From Ahrensia marina (GTDB taxonomy: Bacteria > Pseudomonadota > Alphaproteobacteria > Rhizobiales > Rhizobiaceae), in contig NZ_JXMU01000017.1 in assembly GCF_001293565.1 (NCBI RefSeq), forward strand, positions 1 through 64,000: a DNA stretch of 64,000 nt, given 5' to 3'. Position 1 is the first letter of the stretch, and each line of letters opens with the position of its first letter. Made by a program: the position numbers and the translations under genes. The notes under the pieces are model-generated. The model was not told where the DNA came from, searched no databases, and was given only the letters and a program-made list of their open reading frames with translations. Below, one piece after another: positions 1-8,469 of this stretch.

Positions 1-391
1 CACCGGAGAATGTCGCTGATTCAGCAATGCTTGTTAGCTGGTTTTGAAGTTCACCAATTTCAGACTGGATTTTAGAACGGTCAACACCAGGCTCACTGGC
101 AGCAACAAGCTTCGACTTGATTTCGTCAACAACGTCCAAAGTCGCGTTGATACCTGTGTAGGCAACGTCAACTTTCGCAGCACCAAGACCCAAAGCGTCC
201 TGAACTGTGCCAAGAGCTTTTGTGTCTGAGCGCATTGTTGTCGCGATAGACCAATAAGCAGCGTTGTCACTGGCTTGAGCAACCGCTTTACCTGTAGAAA
301 TACGGGCCTGTGTTGTTTCAATAGCAGAATTTGTAGACTGCAGGGATTTAAGCGCAGTCATCGCTGCAGTGTTCGTCAAAATACTGGACAT
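1..391 (-). CDS. Flagellin, N-terminal 130 residues (partial)
   Basis: This is the start of a flagellin, the subunit of the flagellar filament exported through the flagellar type III apparatus. Reading the minus strand from the ATG at 391 gives MSSILTNTAAMTALKSLQ followed by STGKAVAQASDNAAYWSIAT, which is the conserved D0/D1 helical region that mediates subunit polymerisation and chaperone contact in flagellins. The frame stays open to the window edge, so the central and C-terminal domains lie outside. A good ribosome-binding site (AAAGGGA) sits about six bases before the ATG. The gene follows fliP in the same direction after a 191-base gap whose transcript can fold (see the leader entry). 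Rhizobiales usually carry several flagellin paralogues, so no specific gene symbol is given. The family call is certain. Confidence 0.95.
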   Translation of the reverse strand, partial: MSSILTNTAAMTALKSLQSTNSAIETTQARISTGKAVAQASDNAAYWSIATTMRSDTKALGTVQDALGLGAAKVDVAYTGINATLDVVDEIKSKLVAASEPGVDRSKIQSEIGELQNQLTSIAESATFSG

Positions 392-582
392 AAATTGTCC
401 CTTTCAAAAGATACTCAAAGAAGGGACATGCCGGATATCCCGGTTCGATGGACAGGCATCATGCCATAGCCAACCGGGCCACCATCGATGCTTGGGAAAA
501 TGGTGGATAAAGTTTAACAAAAACAGAATGGGAAAAGCCTTGGGAGAGAAAAAAGCTCAAGCAAGGCAATCGTGGTAAACAG
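392..582 (-). promoter_or_regulatory. Structured flagellin 5' leader
   Basis: The gap between fliP and flagellin can form two hairpins on the flagellin transcript. The proximal one pairs TGTCCCTT (minus strand, plus coordinates 421-428) with AAGGGACA (396-403), an 8-bp perfect stem that includes the flagellin ribosome-binding site. The distal one pairs 439-445 with 472-478 (CCCGGTT/AACCGGG), with an inner GGCAT-ATGCC pair at 455-459/461-465. In related bacteria FlbT is known to act on flagellin 5' leaders; that this leader is an FlbT target is inference. A weak 6-bp inverted repeat (537-542/562-567) might end the fliP transcript. No confident promoter was picked. Confidence 0.5.
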
Positions 583-1317
583 TTAGATAACGGATCGCAC
601 CAGATTACCAACCAAAATATTCCACCCGTCAATCATCACAAAAAACAATATTTTAAACGGCAGTGACACAACCGACGGCGGTAACATCATCATGCCCATT
701 GCCATAACAATGGTTGCAACAATCAGGTCGATCACCAGAAACGGCAAAACAACAAGAAATCCAATTTCAAAGCCGCGGCGAATTTCCGAGATCATAAAGG
801 CGGGAATCAGCACACGGATATCAACGACTCCGGCAGAATTTTGCACATTCTGTCCGCGTTCTTCGGCGAGTTCGGTAAAAAGACCAATGTCCTTGTCGCG
901 AACGTTTTTTTCCATGAAGCCGCGAAATGGTTCAATCGTGCGCTGGAACGCTGTTTCTTCGTTAATCTGCTCGGCCATCAAAGGTTGAATACCCGTTTCC
1001 CAGGCCTCGTCCAGAACTGGAGACATCACATAGAATGTCATGAATAGTGAAAGGCTGATCAGAATAATATTCGCCGGCGTTGATTGTAGTCCGATACCGG
1101 CACGCAGAATGGAAAACACAATAACAAAGCGCGGAAAACAGGTGACCATCACCAGAATACCCGGCGCAATAGCAAGCACCGACAACAACCCGAAGAGCTG
1201 GATGATCTGACCGCTCGTCTGTCCGCCCACAGGACCAAGAACATTCTGCGCAAAAGCAGCACTGGTCATCGCCATAAAGGCAAAAAAGGTCAGAAGAAAT
1301 GTGTTAAGGTTGCGCAT
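583..1317 (-). CDS. fliP: Flagellar export gate protein FliP
   Basis: FliP is a core membrane subunit of the flagellar type III secretion gate, where it forms the export pore with FliQ and FliR. The 244-residue product begins with a cleavable-type signal sequence (MRNLNTFLLTFFAFMAMTSA, then AFAQ), as FliP proteins do, followed by hydrophobic segments near residues 45-75 and 80-105 and two more in the C-terminal third (FLVVLPFLVIDLIVATIVMAM). The PAFMISEI stretch before the last pair of helices is typical of FliP. Its start codon overlaps the fliL stop codon as TAATG. It closes the long minus-strand basal-body operon, and the next gene on that strand is flagellin. Confidence 0.96.
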   Translation of the reverse strand: MRNLNTFLLTFFAFMAMTSAAFAQNVLGPVGGQTSGQIIQLFGLLSVLAIAPGILVMVTCFPRFVIVFSILRAGIGLQSTPANIILISLSLFMTFYVMSPVLDEAWETGIQPLMAEQINEETAFQRTIEPFRGFMEKNVRDKDIGLFTELAEERGQNVQNSAGVVDIRVLIPAFMISEIRRGFEIGFLVVLPFLVIDLIVATIVMAMGMMMLPPSVVSLPFKILFFVMIDGWNILVGNLVRSVI

Positions 1318-1835
1318 TATTGAACAATGAAAGCCCTGACCAAAACACGGCCCGCTTCTCCGCCGCTAATCAGCCGGGCCCGTTCATTCAAATCCTCAAG
1401 CATGTGCTCGAATCCGATAGCGCCTTCCAGATTACGCAGCTTAACTGTTTTCATATAACGTAGAAAATTATCGTGAATTTCAGCGGTTACATCGGCAGAA
1501 GGCGCATCGTTGAACAGCACTGAAAATTCCGCCCTTACCCAGACTTCCGACGGATCACTTAAATTCGTCAAAATCGGATCAAGCGCAACAACCGCCATGG
1601 CGGGTTCATCAGACTTTCGTATGGCGGCAGCAGCATTGGCGGTGTTGGCAGCTTGAACATCAACAGGTGCAGCGCTCGCATTCGCCTCTATCATCGGCGA
1701 CACATAAAATTTCGAGAAGCTGAAACCCAAACCGCCCGATAAAGCCAACAAAAGAACCGGCACAATGATCGCTGAAACCATTGACTTCTTTTTCTTCGGC
1801 TGCTCGTCCGTCTCGATCAACAAAGGATCTGCCAT
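1317..1835 (-). CDS. fliL: Flagellar basal body-associated protein FliL
   Basis: FliL is a single-span inner-membrane protein that sits around the stator ring and supports torque or stator stability. The product has a short cytoplasmic N-terminus, one membrane helix (about residues 20-42, IIVPVLLLALSGGLGF) and a periplasmic stomatin-like domain with the family pattern FLRYMKTVKLRNLEGAIGFE in the second half. The open frame extends to a GTG at 1844, but the ATG at 1835 is preferred because AGGTGGG lies about five bases ahead of it. The gene follows flgH with almost no gap and its stop overlaps the fliP start, so translation is probably coupled. Confidence 0.93.
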   Translation of the reverse strand: MADPLLIETDEQPKKKKSMVSAIIVPVLLLALSGGLGFSFSKFYVSPMIEANASAAPVDVQAANTANAAAAIRKSDEPAMAVVALDPILTNLSDPSEVWVRAEFSVLFNDAPSADVTAEIHDNFLRYMKTVKLRNLEGAIGFEHMLEDLNERARLISGGEAGRVLVRAFIVQ

Positions 1836-1844
1836 GTCACCCAC

Positions 1845-2552
1845 CTATAACGGAAGCAACATGTCGAGTGCCTGCTGGCCATAAGGTGGCTGCTGGACCT
1901 CGGTGATGCGGCCTTGACCGCCATAACGGATACGGGCTTCGGCAATTTTTTCATATGGAACAGAGCTGTTCGGTAAGATGTCAGACGGACGCACAATACC
2001 TTCAACCGTCAAAATGCGTTTCTCCGCATTCACAACGATTTCCTGTGTGCCGCGAATAACCAGATTGCCGTTAGGCAGCACTTCCATCACAACCGCCGCA
2101 ACGGCAACACTTAACTTCTCCTGACGCGTAGTACCGCCACTGCCGTCAAAAGTTGTGCCTGAATTCAAGCTGCCGTCAATTGAACCGGAAAATCCACCGC
2201 TGGTGCTTGCGCCAAGGCCAAGCGATTTGCTGGATGTGCGCTGCCGGTCCGAACGGTTATCAAATTGCGCCCTGTCATTAACAACAATGTTAACGGTCAA
2301 AATGTCACCGCGGTTCATGGCTTGGCGCCCGGTAAACAGCGAGGCCGCGCTTCTGTTCCACGTCGAATATTTGCGCGGCGTATCAGGATACATTGCACCG
2401 AGTTCTTCTTTGGTATGGGCCTGATATTGCGCATCAACGCTCATCGGGCTGAGATCCGGTGTCCGCCCGATTGTCTTTGGCTGAACCATGCAACCGCTCA
2501 GAGCCACAGTAACTGCGACAGCTCCCACCATATGCGCGCTAAGTTTTATCAT
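1845..2552 (-). CDS. flgH: Flagellar L-ring lipoprotein FlgH
   Basis: FlgH forms the L ring, the outer-membrane bushing for the flagellar rod. The 235-residue product starts with a lipoprotein signal ending in the lipobox LSGC (cysteine near residue 21), which fits outer-membrane anchoring. The body contains the FlgH pattern GDILTVNIVVNDRAQFDN and the C-terminal segment VEGIVRPSDILPNSSVPYEK. The length matches the family. The start codon overlaps the preceding motE-like gene by four bases (ATGA), within the same operon. Confidence 0.96.
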   Translation of the reverse strand: MIKLSAHMVGAVAVTVALSGCMVQPKTIGRTPDLSPMSVDAQYQAHTKEELGAMYPDTPRKYSTWNRSAASLFTGRQAMNRGDILTVNIVVNDRAQFDNRSDRQRTSSKSLGLGASTSGGFSGSIDGSLNSGTTFDGSGGTTRQEKLSVAVAAVVMEVLPNGNLVIRGTQEIVVNAEKRILTVEGIVRPSDILPNSSVPYEKIAEARIRYGGQGRITEVQQPPYGQQALDMLLPL

Positions 2553-3088
2553 TGACGTACTGCTGTTGTTTTATCGCTGGACGCAGCCATAATACTCGTG
2601 ACCATGGAAGCTTTTCTCGGCTCCATTTCACTTAAAATAGCAGCCGCCACGCGTGATTTTAATTTCATCAGAAGCGCAGCCGACAGACCGCCTTCCATAT
2701 TGGCCAGACGTTCAGCCGCAGAATCAGGCGGCATATTGGCATAGACGTCGACCACCGAAGAACTTGCCATGCGCGCAAATTCTTCGCGTTTTTCAACCCA
2801 GACCTTCAGTTCGCTCTGCTTGTCATCAAGAAGTTTGATGCGCTCTTCCAGCTCGGCTTTCAGCTCTTCGAGCTGCGCCCGTTGCAACGCATAGCGGCGT
2901 TCACGCGCTGAATCTTCAATATTGGCGCAGAAAAGTTCGAGTTCCTTGTCAGAGCCGGGTGCGACATTGGACACAAGGCTTTTTTGCACTGTGTTCACTG
3001 TCGGCTTTTCTTGCGCTTGCGCTGTTAACGCCAGCCCTGCAAATACCACCGGTGCAATAAGAAGTGATTTTGTCAGAGAATTAAACAT
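2549..3088 (-). CDS. motE: MotE-like periplasmic motility chaperone
   Basis: This 179-residue protein has a signal peptide (cleavage near AQAQ, residue 25), a charged coiled-coil region (about residues 60-105, LQRAQLEELKAELEERIKLL) and a C-terminal segment resembling the MgtE/MotE intracellular-like domain (YANMPPDSAAERLANMEGG). In Sinorhizobium, MotE lies between flgI and flgH and acts as a periplasmic chaperone for the motor protein MotC; the same position here supports the name. The start shares a base with the flgI stop (TAATG) and the end overlaps flgH by four bases. The exact function in this organism is inferred from position and architecture. Confidence 0.82.
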   Translation of the reverse strand: MFNSLTKSLLIAPVVFAGLALTAQAQEKPTVNTVQKSLVSNVAPGSDKELELFCANIEDSARERRYALQRAQLEELKAELEERIKLLDDKQSELKVWVEKREEFARMASSSVVDVYANMPPDSAAERLANMEGGLSAALLMKLKSRVAAAILSEMEPRKASMVTSIMAASSDKTTAVRQ

Positions 3089-4194
3089 TACTGCACCACC
3101 AAATCCGCCTGCAATGCGCCGGCATTTTTAATCGTTTGCAAAATGGCGATTGTTTCACGCGGGCCAACGCCGAGCTGGTTAAGCCCTTCGACAAGTGAAT
3201 TGAGGCTTGCGCCATTGACAATTCCCATGCCGGTGCCCTCTTGCGTAACCTCGATATTGGTCAATGGCTCAACGGCTGTCTCACCAAGCGTAAACGGATT
3301 TGGCTGGCTGATTGTCGGTGTCTCGGTTACCCGCACAGTCAAGGCGCCATGGCTGACCGCTACCGGCGTGACACGCACATCCTGACCAATAACAACTGTA
3401 CCCGTGCTTGAATCCAGAACAACACGCGCCGGTGAATCAATGGCGATCGGCAGCGCCTCGATAGAGGCCACGAAACGCGCTGACGTAATGTTTTTAGGCT
3501 TGGTCACCAATACGGTCCGCGCATCAACTTCGCGCGCGGTGATACCGCCATAATTGTTGCGCGAAAACTGGTTGATTGCATCAGTAATTGCCACAGCTGT
3601 GGTGTAGTCGGGATTGCGCAATTGCAACGTAATCTGGTGCACTTCGTGCCCGTTCGATTGCACTTCTTTTTCAACAATCGCCCCGTTGACAATACGGCCC
3701 GAAGTCGGTGTTCCTTGTGATACAGATTCGGCCTGCCCACGGGCAAAAAAGCCGCTCGTTGAAACCGGTCCTTGCGCTACAGCGTAAATTTCGCCGTCAC
3801 CGCCGCGCAAAGGTGTCATCACAAGCTGCCCGCCTTCAAGCGAAGAAGCATCACCAAGCGATGACACATCAACATCAATGCGCGATCCGTGGCGCATAAA
3901 TGCCGGAAAGTTGGCGGTTACGATAACAGCCGCAACATTGTTAAGCCGTGCCCGTCCGCTTTCGGTTGCGATACCAAGCGAATCCAGCATCGAGCGCATG
4001 GACGTTTCCGTAAATGGCGCATTGCGCAGGCTGTCGCCTGTGCCGGGCAAACCGACCACAAGGCCATAGCCGATAAGCTGGTTGTCACGCGCACTTTGCA
4101 ACGTCACGATGTCTTTAATACGCGACTGGGCAAATACCTGCGAGGCGAGAGCAACAACAATGAATGTGGCGGCAACCCATTTGAACATTTTCAT
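3088..4194 (-). CDS. flgI: Flagellar P-ring protein FlgI
   Basis: FlgI assembles in the periplasm around the rod to form the P ring at the peptidoglycan layer. The 368-residue product has a signal peptide (to about residue 22, ASQVFAQ) and the strongly conserved N-terminal block SRIKDIVTLQSARDNQLIGYGLVVGLPGTGDS (quoted here only as residues about 24-55, beginning SRIKDIVTLQ). The C-terminal SLNSLVEGLNQLGVGPRE is also typical. Length matches the family. It overlaps flgA by four bases, and flgA encodes its assembly chaperone, so the two are made together. Confidence 0.97.
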   Translation of the reverse strand: MKMFKWVAATFIVVALASQVFAQSRIKDIVTLQSARDNQLIGYGLVVGLPGTGDSLRNAPFTETSMRSMLDSLGIATESGRARLNNVAAVIVTANFPAFMRHGSRIDVDVSSLGDASSLEGGQLVMTPLRGGDGEIYAVAQGPVSTSGFFARGQAESVSQGTPTSGRIVNGAIVEKEVQSNGHEVHQITLQLRNPDYTTAVAITDAINQFSRNNYGGITAREVDARTVLVTKPKNITSARFVASIEALPIAIDSPARVVLDSSTGTVVIGQDVRVTPVAVSHGALTVRVTETPTISQPNPFTLGETAVEPLTNIEVTQEGTGMGIVNGASLNSLVEGLNQLGVGPRETIAILQTIKNAGALQADLVVQ

Positions 4195-4661
4195 AGGGCA
4201 CTCACATAGATTGTACCGTCATCGGAAATACGGCCGGTAATAATACGCGCACTATCTTGGTTGCGGATGCGGATAACATCGCCAATGATACCGTCCTGAA
4301 GCGCAACGCCCACCAATGAAATGCTTATTGTTGCGGTCTCATATACAACGCGTACATTCTGACCGGCTTCAACAATATTGCCTTCGATAACAGCACTTGG
4401 AAGGATCAGGCGGTTGGGAAGAATAGTTTTGGTTGCAACCTTGCCCACAAGAGCATCAAGAGTTTGTATTGAGCGGGCCGCATTGGGCATTTCGCGCTTT
4501 AGTTCAACAATCTTGACCATATCCGCTTCAATGGTCTGACCCGGATAGATTACCCGAACGGCAGTGGCAACGCGTTCAACAGAATATGCCGGCATGACAG
4601 CCAGCAATCCTGTGAGAACACATAGGGATAAACGCGCAATACCGCTCCGGCGCATAATCAT
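4191..4661 (-). CDS. flgA: P-ring assembly chaperone FlgA
   Basis: FlgA is a periplasmic chaperone required for FlgI polymerisation into the P ring. The 156-residue protein has an N-terminal signal sequence (about residues 1-27) and a SAF-type domain with the family pattern VIYPGQTIEADMV and, near the C-terminus, GVALQDGIIGDVIRIRNQDS. It is shorter than the enterobacterial form (about 220 residues), as is usual in Rhizobiales. Its start overlaps the flgG stop (TAATG) and its stop overlaps the flgI start (ATGA). An alternative start two codons downstream is possible. Confidence 0.93.
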   Translation of the reverse strand: MIMRRSGIARLSLCVLTGLLAVMPAYSVERVATAVRVIYPGQTIEADMVKIVELKREMPNAARSIQTLDALVGKVATKTILPNRLILPSAVIEGNIVEAGQNVRVVYETATISISLVGVALQDGIIGDVIRIRNQDSARIITGRISDDGTIYVSAL

Positions 4662-5449
4662 TATCTCAATCCGTTAGAAACAACACCGGCCATTTGGTCG
4701 GCAGCCTGAATAACTTTCGAGTTCATCTCGTAGCCGCGCTGTGCAGCGATCAGCTCGGTAATTTCCTTGACCGGATCAACGTTGGAACCTTCAAGATAAC
4801 CTTGCTGGATTGTCGCATAGCCAGGATCACCCGGCACGCCCACAAGCGCCTCGCCGGAGGCTTCAGTTTCTGCAAACTGGTTGCTGCCCAGTGCTTTGAG
4901 GCCGGCATCATTGGCAAAAGTTGCCAGTGTCAATTGACCCAGTTCCTGCATCTGGATCTGGTCATCAAGGCGGGCAAAAACCTGACCCGACTGGTTGATG
5001 ACCACTTCAACAGTGTTTTCCGGAACGGTAATATTCGGCTGAACCGTATAACCGTCTGAAGTAACAAGCTGGCCCTCGGCATTGGTATTAAACGCGCCTG
5101 CGCGGGTATAAACTGTTTGCCCTCCCGGACCATCGACCTGAAACCAGCCATTGCCTGTCAACGCCACGTCCAATCGGTTGCCGGTGCTTTGAAGCGCGCC
5201 TTGAAGATGCACGTTACGCACCGCTGCTGTGCGCACACCAAGACCGATATTGGTACCTTCCGGCACAATGCCCGCATTGGCGCGTGTTGGCGTTCCTGCC
5301 GCACGCTCCGTTTGATAAAGCAGGTCAGAAAATTCCGCCCGCGCGCGCTTAAAACCGGTTGTGTTCACATTGGCAATATTGTTGGCAATCACTTCAAGAT
5401 TGGTCTGCTGGGCATTCATACCGGTTGCAGCAATAGAAAGGGCTTTCAT
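4661..5449 (-). CDS. flgG: Flagellar distal rod protein FlgG
   Basis: FlgG builds the distal rod of the basal body. The 262-residue product begins [20 protein letters not shown] with the rod/hook-family pattern [18 protein letters not shown] and ends with the family C-terminal helix [20 protein letters not shown]. Both ends form the coiled D0 domain in rod proteins. Length matches FlgG (about 260). It lies between fliE and flgA in the minus-strand operon, with a 10-base gap to fliE. Confidence 0.97.
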   Translation of the reverse strand: MKALSIAATGMNAQQTNLEVIANNIANVNTTGFKRARAEFSDLLYQTERAAGTPTRANAGIVPEGTNIGLGVRTAAVRNVHLQGALQSTGNRLDVALTGNGWFQVDGPGGQTVYTRAGAFNTNAEGQLVTSDGYTVQPNITVPENTVEVVINQSGQVFARLDDQIQMQELGQLTLATFANDAGLKALGSNQFAETEASGEALVGVPGDPGYATIQQGYLEGSNVDPVKEITELIAAQRGYEMNSKVIQAADQMAGVVSNGLR

Positions 5450-5459
5450 GAAATATTCC

Positions 5460-5759
5460 TCAGATCGACATTCTTGAAATTTCGAGATAGGCGGTCACGA
5501 TTTTATCGCGCACGGCAATGGATGCCTGAAGCGCCTGTTCGGCCTGCATAACAGCATCAACAACCTGGCGCGTATCGGCATTGCCCATCAAACCCTGAAC
5601 CGCGGTTTTATCGGCTGTGCGAACAGATGAAATCGTATTGGCCGCCATGTCGGACAGAACTTCACCGAACGACATTTGCGAGCTGATGCTAATTGTTTTG
5701 GCTTGGCCTGTGGCAGCACTGGATGCGCTGTCCCCAATTTGACCGATTGCTTCAATCAT
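5460..5759 (-). CDS. fliE: Flagellar MS ring-rod junction protein FliE
   Basis: FliE links the MS ring to the proximal rod and is an early export substrate. The 99-residue product carries the family C-terminal pattern [20 protein letters not shown] followed by [12 protein letters not shown]. Length (about 100 residues) matches the family. The start overlaps the flgC stop by four bases, and flgB-flgC-fliE is the expected order of proximal-rod genes. Confidence 0.95.
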   Translation of the reverse strand: MIEAIGQIGDSASSAATGQAKTISISSQMSFGEVLSDMAANTISSVRTADKTAVQGLMGNADTRQVVDAVMQAEQALQASIAVRDKIVTAYLEISRMSI

Positions 5760-6175
5760 CGTCCTGACCTCATAAGTTCAATAGTCATACCGATCAGGTC
5801 ACGTGCCTGTTTGAACACTTCCAGATTGGCCTGATAGGAGCGGTTGGCTTCACGCATATCCGCCATTTCAATAATCGGATTCACGTTGGGCATTTTGACA
5901 TAGCCTGCATCGTCTGCTGCCGGATGCCCGGGATCAAACGTTGTTTGAAATTCGCGCCTATCGCCGGAAATACCGCTGATACCGACGGAAGAAGCGTCGC
6001 TTTCACGAAGCAAAATAGTTTCAAAATTGACCAGTTTGCGCTGGTAAGGATCGCCGCCTTTAACCTCGCTGGTCGATTGTGCGTTCGCAAGGTTTTCAGA
6101 AACAACCCGCATACGCAGCGATTCAACATCAAGACCGGCTGATGCGATTTTCAGACTTACTGCTAGATTATCCAT
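5756..6175 (-). CDS. flgC: Flagellar proximal rod protein FlgC
   Basis: FlgC is a proximal rod subunit. The 139-residue product shows the rod-family N-terminal pattern LRMRVVSENLANAQST and the C-terminal MREANRSYQANLEVFKQARD helix. Length fits FlgC (about 135-140). The start codon shares a base with the flgB stop (TAATG), and the stop overlaps fliE (ATGA), so flgB, flgC and fliE are tightly packed. Confidence 0.96.
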   Translation of the reverse strand: MDNLAVSLKIASAGLDVESLRMRVVSENLANAQSTSEVKGGDPYQRKLVNFETILLRESDASSVGISGISGDRREFQTTFDPGHPAADDAGYVKMPNVNPIIEMADMREANRSYQANLEVFKQARDLIGMTIELMRSGR

Positions 6176-6528
6176 TATGGTTTCACCGTCATGAGAAGCA
6201 TCCGGTGGAAAGAGGATGTGATCGCTGTGTTCAGTTCCGTCTGGCTACGCACCTGAGAAGATTTTGCCAGTTCAGCTTCAAGTGAAACGCCTTTACCCGA
6301 ACTTTCAATCGCAACATCACCAATGCTGCGCGTACCGGTCAGATGGTTGACGTTTGTCAGTTCCATCTTGTTGGTTACGTCGTTCAGCGTGTCGGCAAAA
6401 GAAGCCGTATCAAGCGCTTTGTAGGTTGTGACATTCGCATTAGCGATATTACCTGCCACGGTCGCTTGACGCGCAGAAAGCCATTGCGCATTCGTGGAGG
6501 CAATTGAAAATATGGATGTTGTTTCCAT
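6175..6528 (-). CDS. flgB: Flagellar proximal rod protein FlgB
   Basis: FlgB is the proximal rod subunit next to FliE. The 117-residue product has the pattern LSARQATVAGNIANANVTTY characteristic of rod proteins near residues 18-37 and a short C-terminal helix. Length is slightly below the enterobacterial form (about 138) but usual for Rhizobiales. A 64-base gap separates it from the upstream hypothetical gene, the widest gap in this part of the operon, which could hold an internal promoter; none is obvious. Confidence 0.94.
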   Translation of the reverse strand: METTSIFSIASTNAQWLSARQATVAGNIANANVTTYKALDTASFADTLNDVTNKMELTNVNHLTGTRSIGDVAIESSGKGVSLEAELAKSSQVRSQTELNTAITSSFHRMLLMTVKP

Positions 6529-6592
6529 GACATTCCTCTTAAACTATGAAGAATGTAGCTGAATGAACTTGTCTGTAGCTTGTCGCCGGAGT

Positions 6593-7126
6593 TTATTTTT
6601 TTTGTCCGGCGCGCAGCACCACATACCGATTCGTCACAAGGCGGCTTTCACCGTCCTCTTCAATCAGCGCCCGCACCCGCGCACCGCCCGGCAAACGTGA
6701 TTGCCGGCTGACAATATAGATGCCGTCATCGCTCATAATCATGGCGCGGCGTTTATCACCGGCGAGTAACTGCACATCCTTGGCGATAATCTTCGGCATT
6801 GGCGTGTCGACAGCCTTGACCGTTTCACCGCCAACGGTTCCGGTCATAATCTGATCGACCTCCGGCAGCGGATTGGCAGGCTTAAAGCGCCCATCCGCCA
6901 GATCAAACAAGGCACGTCCGCCGGCCATATAGGCCAGACTGTCTTCCGCGCCCGGCTGCTGACGCGAGAATACCATTTCAGGCGGCGCATAACGGGTTGG
7001 ATTGGTATAAGCGTCAAACGGCAGGAACAGCGACCAGCCTGTGACGGTAACAAGAAACACGCCCAGCCCCACATCACCGCGGTCAAACCAGGGCTTTTTA
7101 TTTTTTGATGAGCGGTTAGACATCAT
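6593..7126 (-). CDS. Conserved flagellar-operon membrane protein, function unknown
   Basis: I do not recognise a characterised family. The 177-residue product has a polar N-terminus, one predicted membrane helix (about residues 18-38, GVFLVTVTGWSLFLPFD) and a soluble, probably periplasmic remainder with a basic C-terminal half (RQSRLPGGARVRALIEEDGE). There is no signal cleavage site, so it should be an anchored protein. It overlaps the fliI stop by four bases (ATGA) and precedes flgB. That tight coupling suggests a role in rod or export assembly, but this is inference from context only. A second ATG lies one codon in. Confidence 0.75.
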   Translation of the reverse strand: MMSNRSSKNKKPWFDRGDVGLGVFLVTVTGWSLFLPFDAYTNPTRYAPPEMVFSRQQPGAEDSLAYMAGGRALFDLADGRFKPANPLPEVDQIMTGTVGGETVKAVDTPMPKIIAKDVQLLAGDKRRAMIMSDDGIYIVSRQSRLPGGARVRALIEEDGESRLVTNRYVVLRAGQKK

Positions 7127-8463
7127 TCGCTTCCCGTTTCCTGCTTAAGATGAGCCGCCATATCGGCAAACACGTCGCTTGATACCGGATCATCAATACC
7201 CTGTTTTAAAAACTCATAGATGACCGGAACAAGCGAGACCGCATGATCAAGGTCCGCATCAGCGCCCGGTTGATAACCGCCCATCATTCGCAGATCGCGG
7301 CTTTCCTCATACAATGTGACCATCGCCTTTAATTTACTGACAAGTCCGCGCTCGCTATTGCTCCACACCTTCGTGGCCAGCCGCGAAATAGAAGCCGCCG
7401 GATCAATCGCCGGAAGCCTGCCGCGATTGGCCAGGCCGCGGTCCAGCACCAAATGTCCGTCCAGAATACCGCGCAAACAATCCGAGACCGGATCATTGTG
7501 ATCATCACCATCAACCAGAACCGTGGCAATCAGCGTCACCGAACCGTCCGATCCGGTTTCGCTCGGACCGGCCATTTCAAGCAGACGCGGCAGTTCGGTA
7601 AACACCGATGACGGATAACCGCGCGAGACCGGCGGCTCTCCCAATGTCACCGCAACCTCGCGCAAGGCATGGGCATATCGCGTCAGCGAATCAACAAGGC
7701 AAAGCACCCGCTTGCCTTCGCGCGCTAAATCCCGCGCAATTTCCATTGCGGTCAGCGGCGCACGTTTACGCATCACTGCGCTTTCATCGCTTGTCGCCAC
7801 CACGATAATGGATTTTTGCAAACGCTCCGGGCCAAGCGTATCTTCCACAAATTCGCGAACCTCGCGGCTGCGCTCGCCAACCAGCGAAATAACAACAGCC
7901 TGAAAATCATCCGTTTTGGCAAACATGGCCAGAAGTGTTGATTTTCCAACGCCGGAACCGGCAAAAATGCCGAGCCTCTGGCCAACGCAAATCGGCGTAA
8001 AGATATCAACAAGGCGGATACCCGTCTTGATCGGCTGGTCCACTCGGCCGCGTTTCATCGGCGAGAAATCGTTGACTACCTCTTCGCGCGCCGGAGCAAG
8101 CGAAATCCTGCCGCCTTCATCAATCGGCTCTCCGAGCGCGTTGACGACACGTCCGAGCATTTCTTTCGCGTTACGCTTTTTTACACCGTGATCAATCAGC
8201 GCGGCAGCGCCCGGCGAGATACCGCCCATCGGCTCACAGGGAACACCAAGCGCGCTTTCATCCGAAATTTTGACGACTTCAACACGTGTGCTGCCACCGC
8301 TATGCAGCAGCTTGACCATATCACCCAGCTGCAAGTGGGAAGGCATGCCTTCAAGAAGAGCGCTATTGCTATGAAGGCTTTTTACCCGCCCGCCAAAGGC
8401 AACCGGTTCGCTTAGAAAATTTCCCGCCGCGACTGTATCAGCAAGCTCTGTCAGGCTGGCCAT
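7123..8463 (-). CDS. fliI: Flagellum-specific export ATPase FliI
   Basis: FliI is the hexameric ATPase of the flagellar export apparatus and resembles the F1 beta subunit. The 446-residue product has the Walker A motif GSGVGKST at residues 169-176, the FliI-typical GRVVNALGEPIDEGG upstream and VVVATSDESAVMRKRAPLTA downstream. Length matches the family. The last four bases overlap the next hypothetical gene, and only six bases separate it from flgF upstream. fliH is not seen next to it in this window. Confidence 0.97.
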   Translation of the reverse strand: MASLTELADTVAAGNFLSEPVAFGGRVKSLHSNSALLEGMPSHLQLGDMVKLLHSGGSTRVEVVKISDESALGVPCEPMGGISPGAAALIDHGVKKRNAKEMLGRVVNALGEPIDEGGRISLAPAREEVVNDFSPMKRGRVDQPIKTGIRLVDIFTPICVGQRLGIFAGSGVGKSTLLAMFAKTDDFQAVVISLVGERSREVREFVEDTLGPERLQKSIIVVATSDESAVMRKRAPLTAMEIARDLAREGKRVLCLVDSLTRYAHALREVAVTLGEPPVSRGYPSSVFTELPRLLEMAGPSETGSDGSVTLIATVLVDGDDHNDPVSDCLRGILDGHLVLDRGLANRGRLPAIDPAASISRLATKVWSNSERGLVSKLKAMVTLYEESRDLRMMGGYQPGADADLDHAVSLVPVIYEFLKQGIDDPVSSDVFADMAAHLKQETGSE

Positions 8464-8469
8464 AATTTA

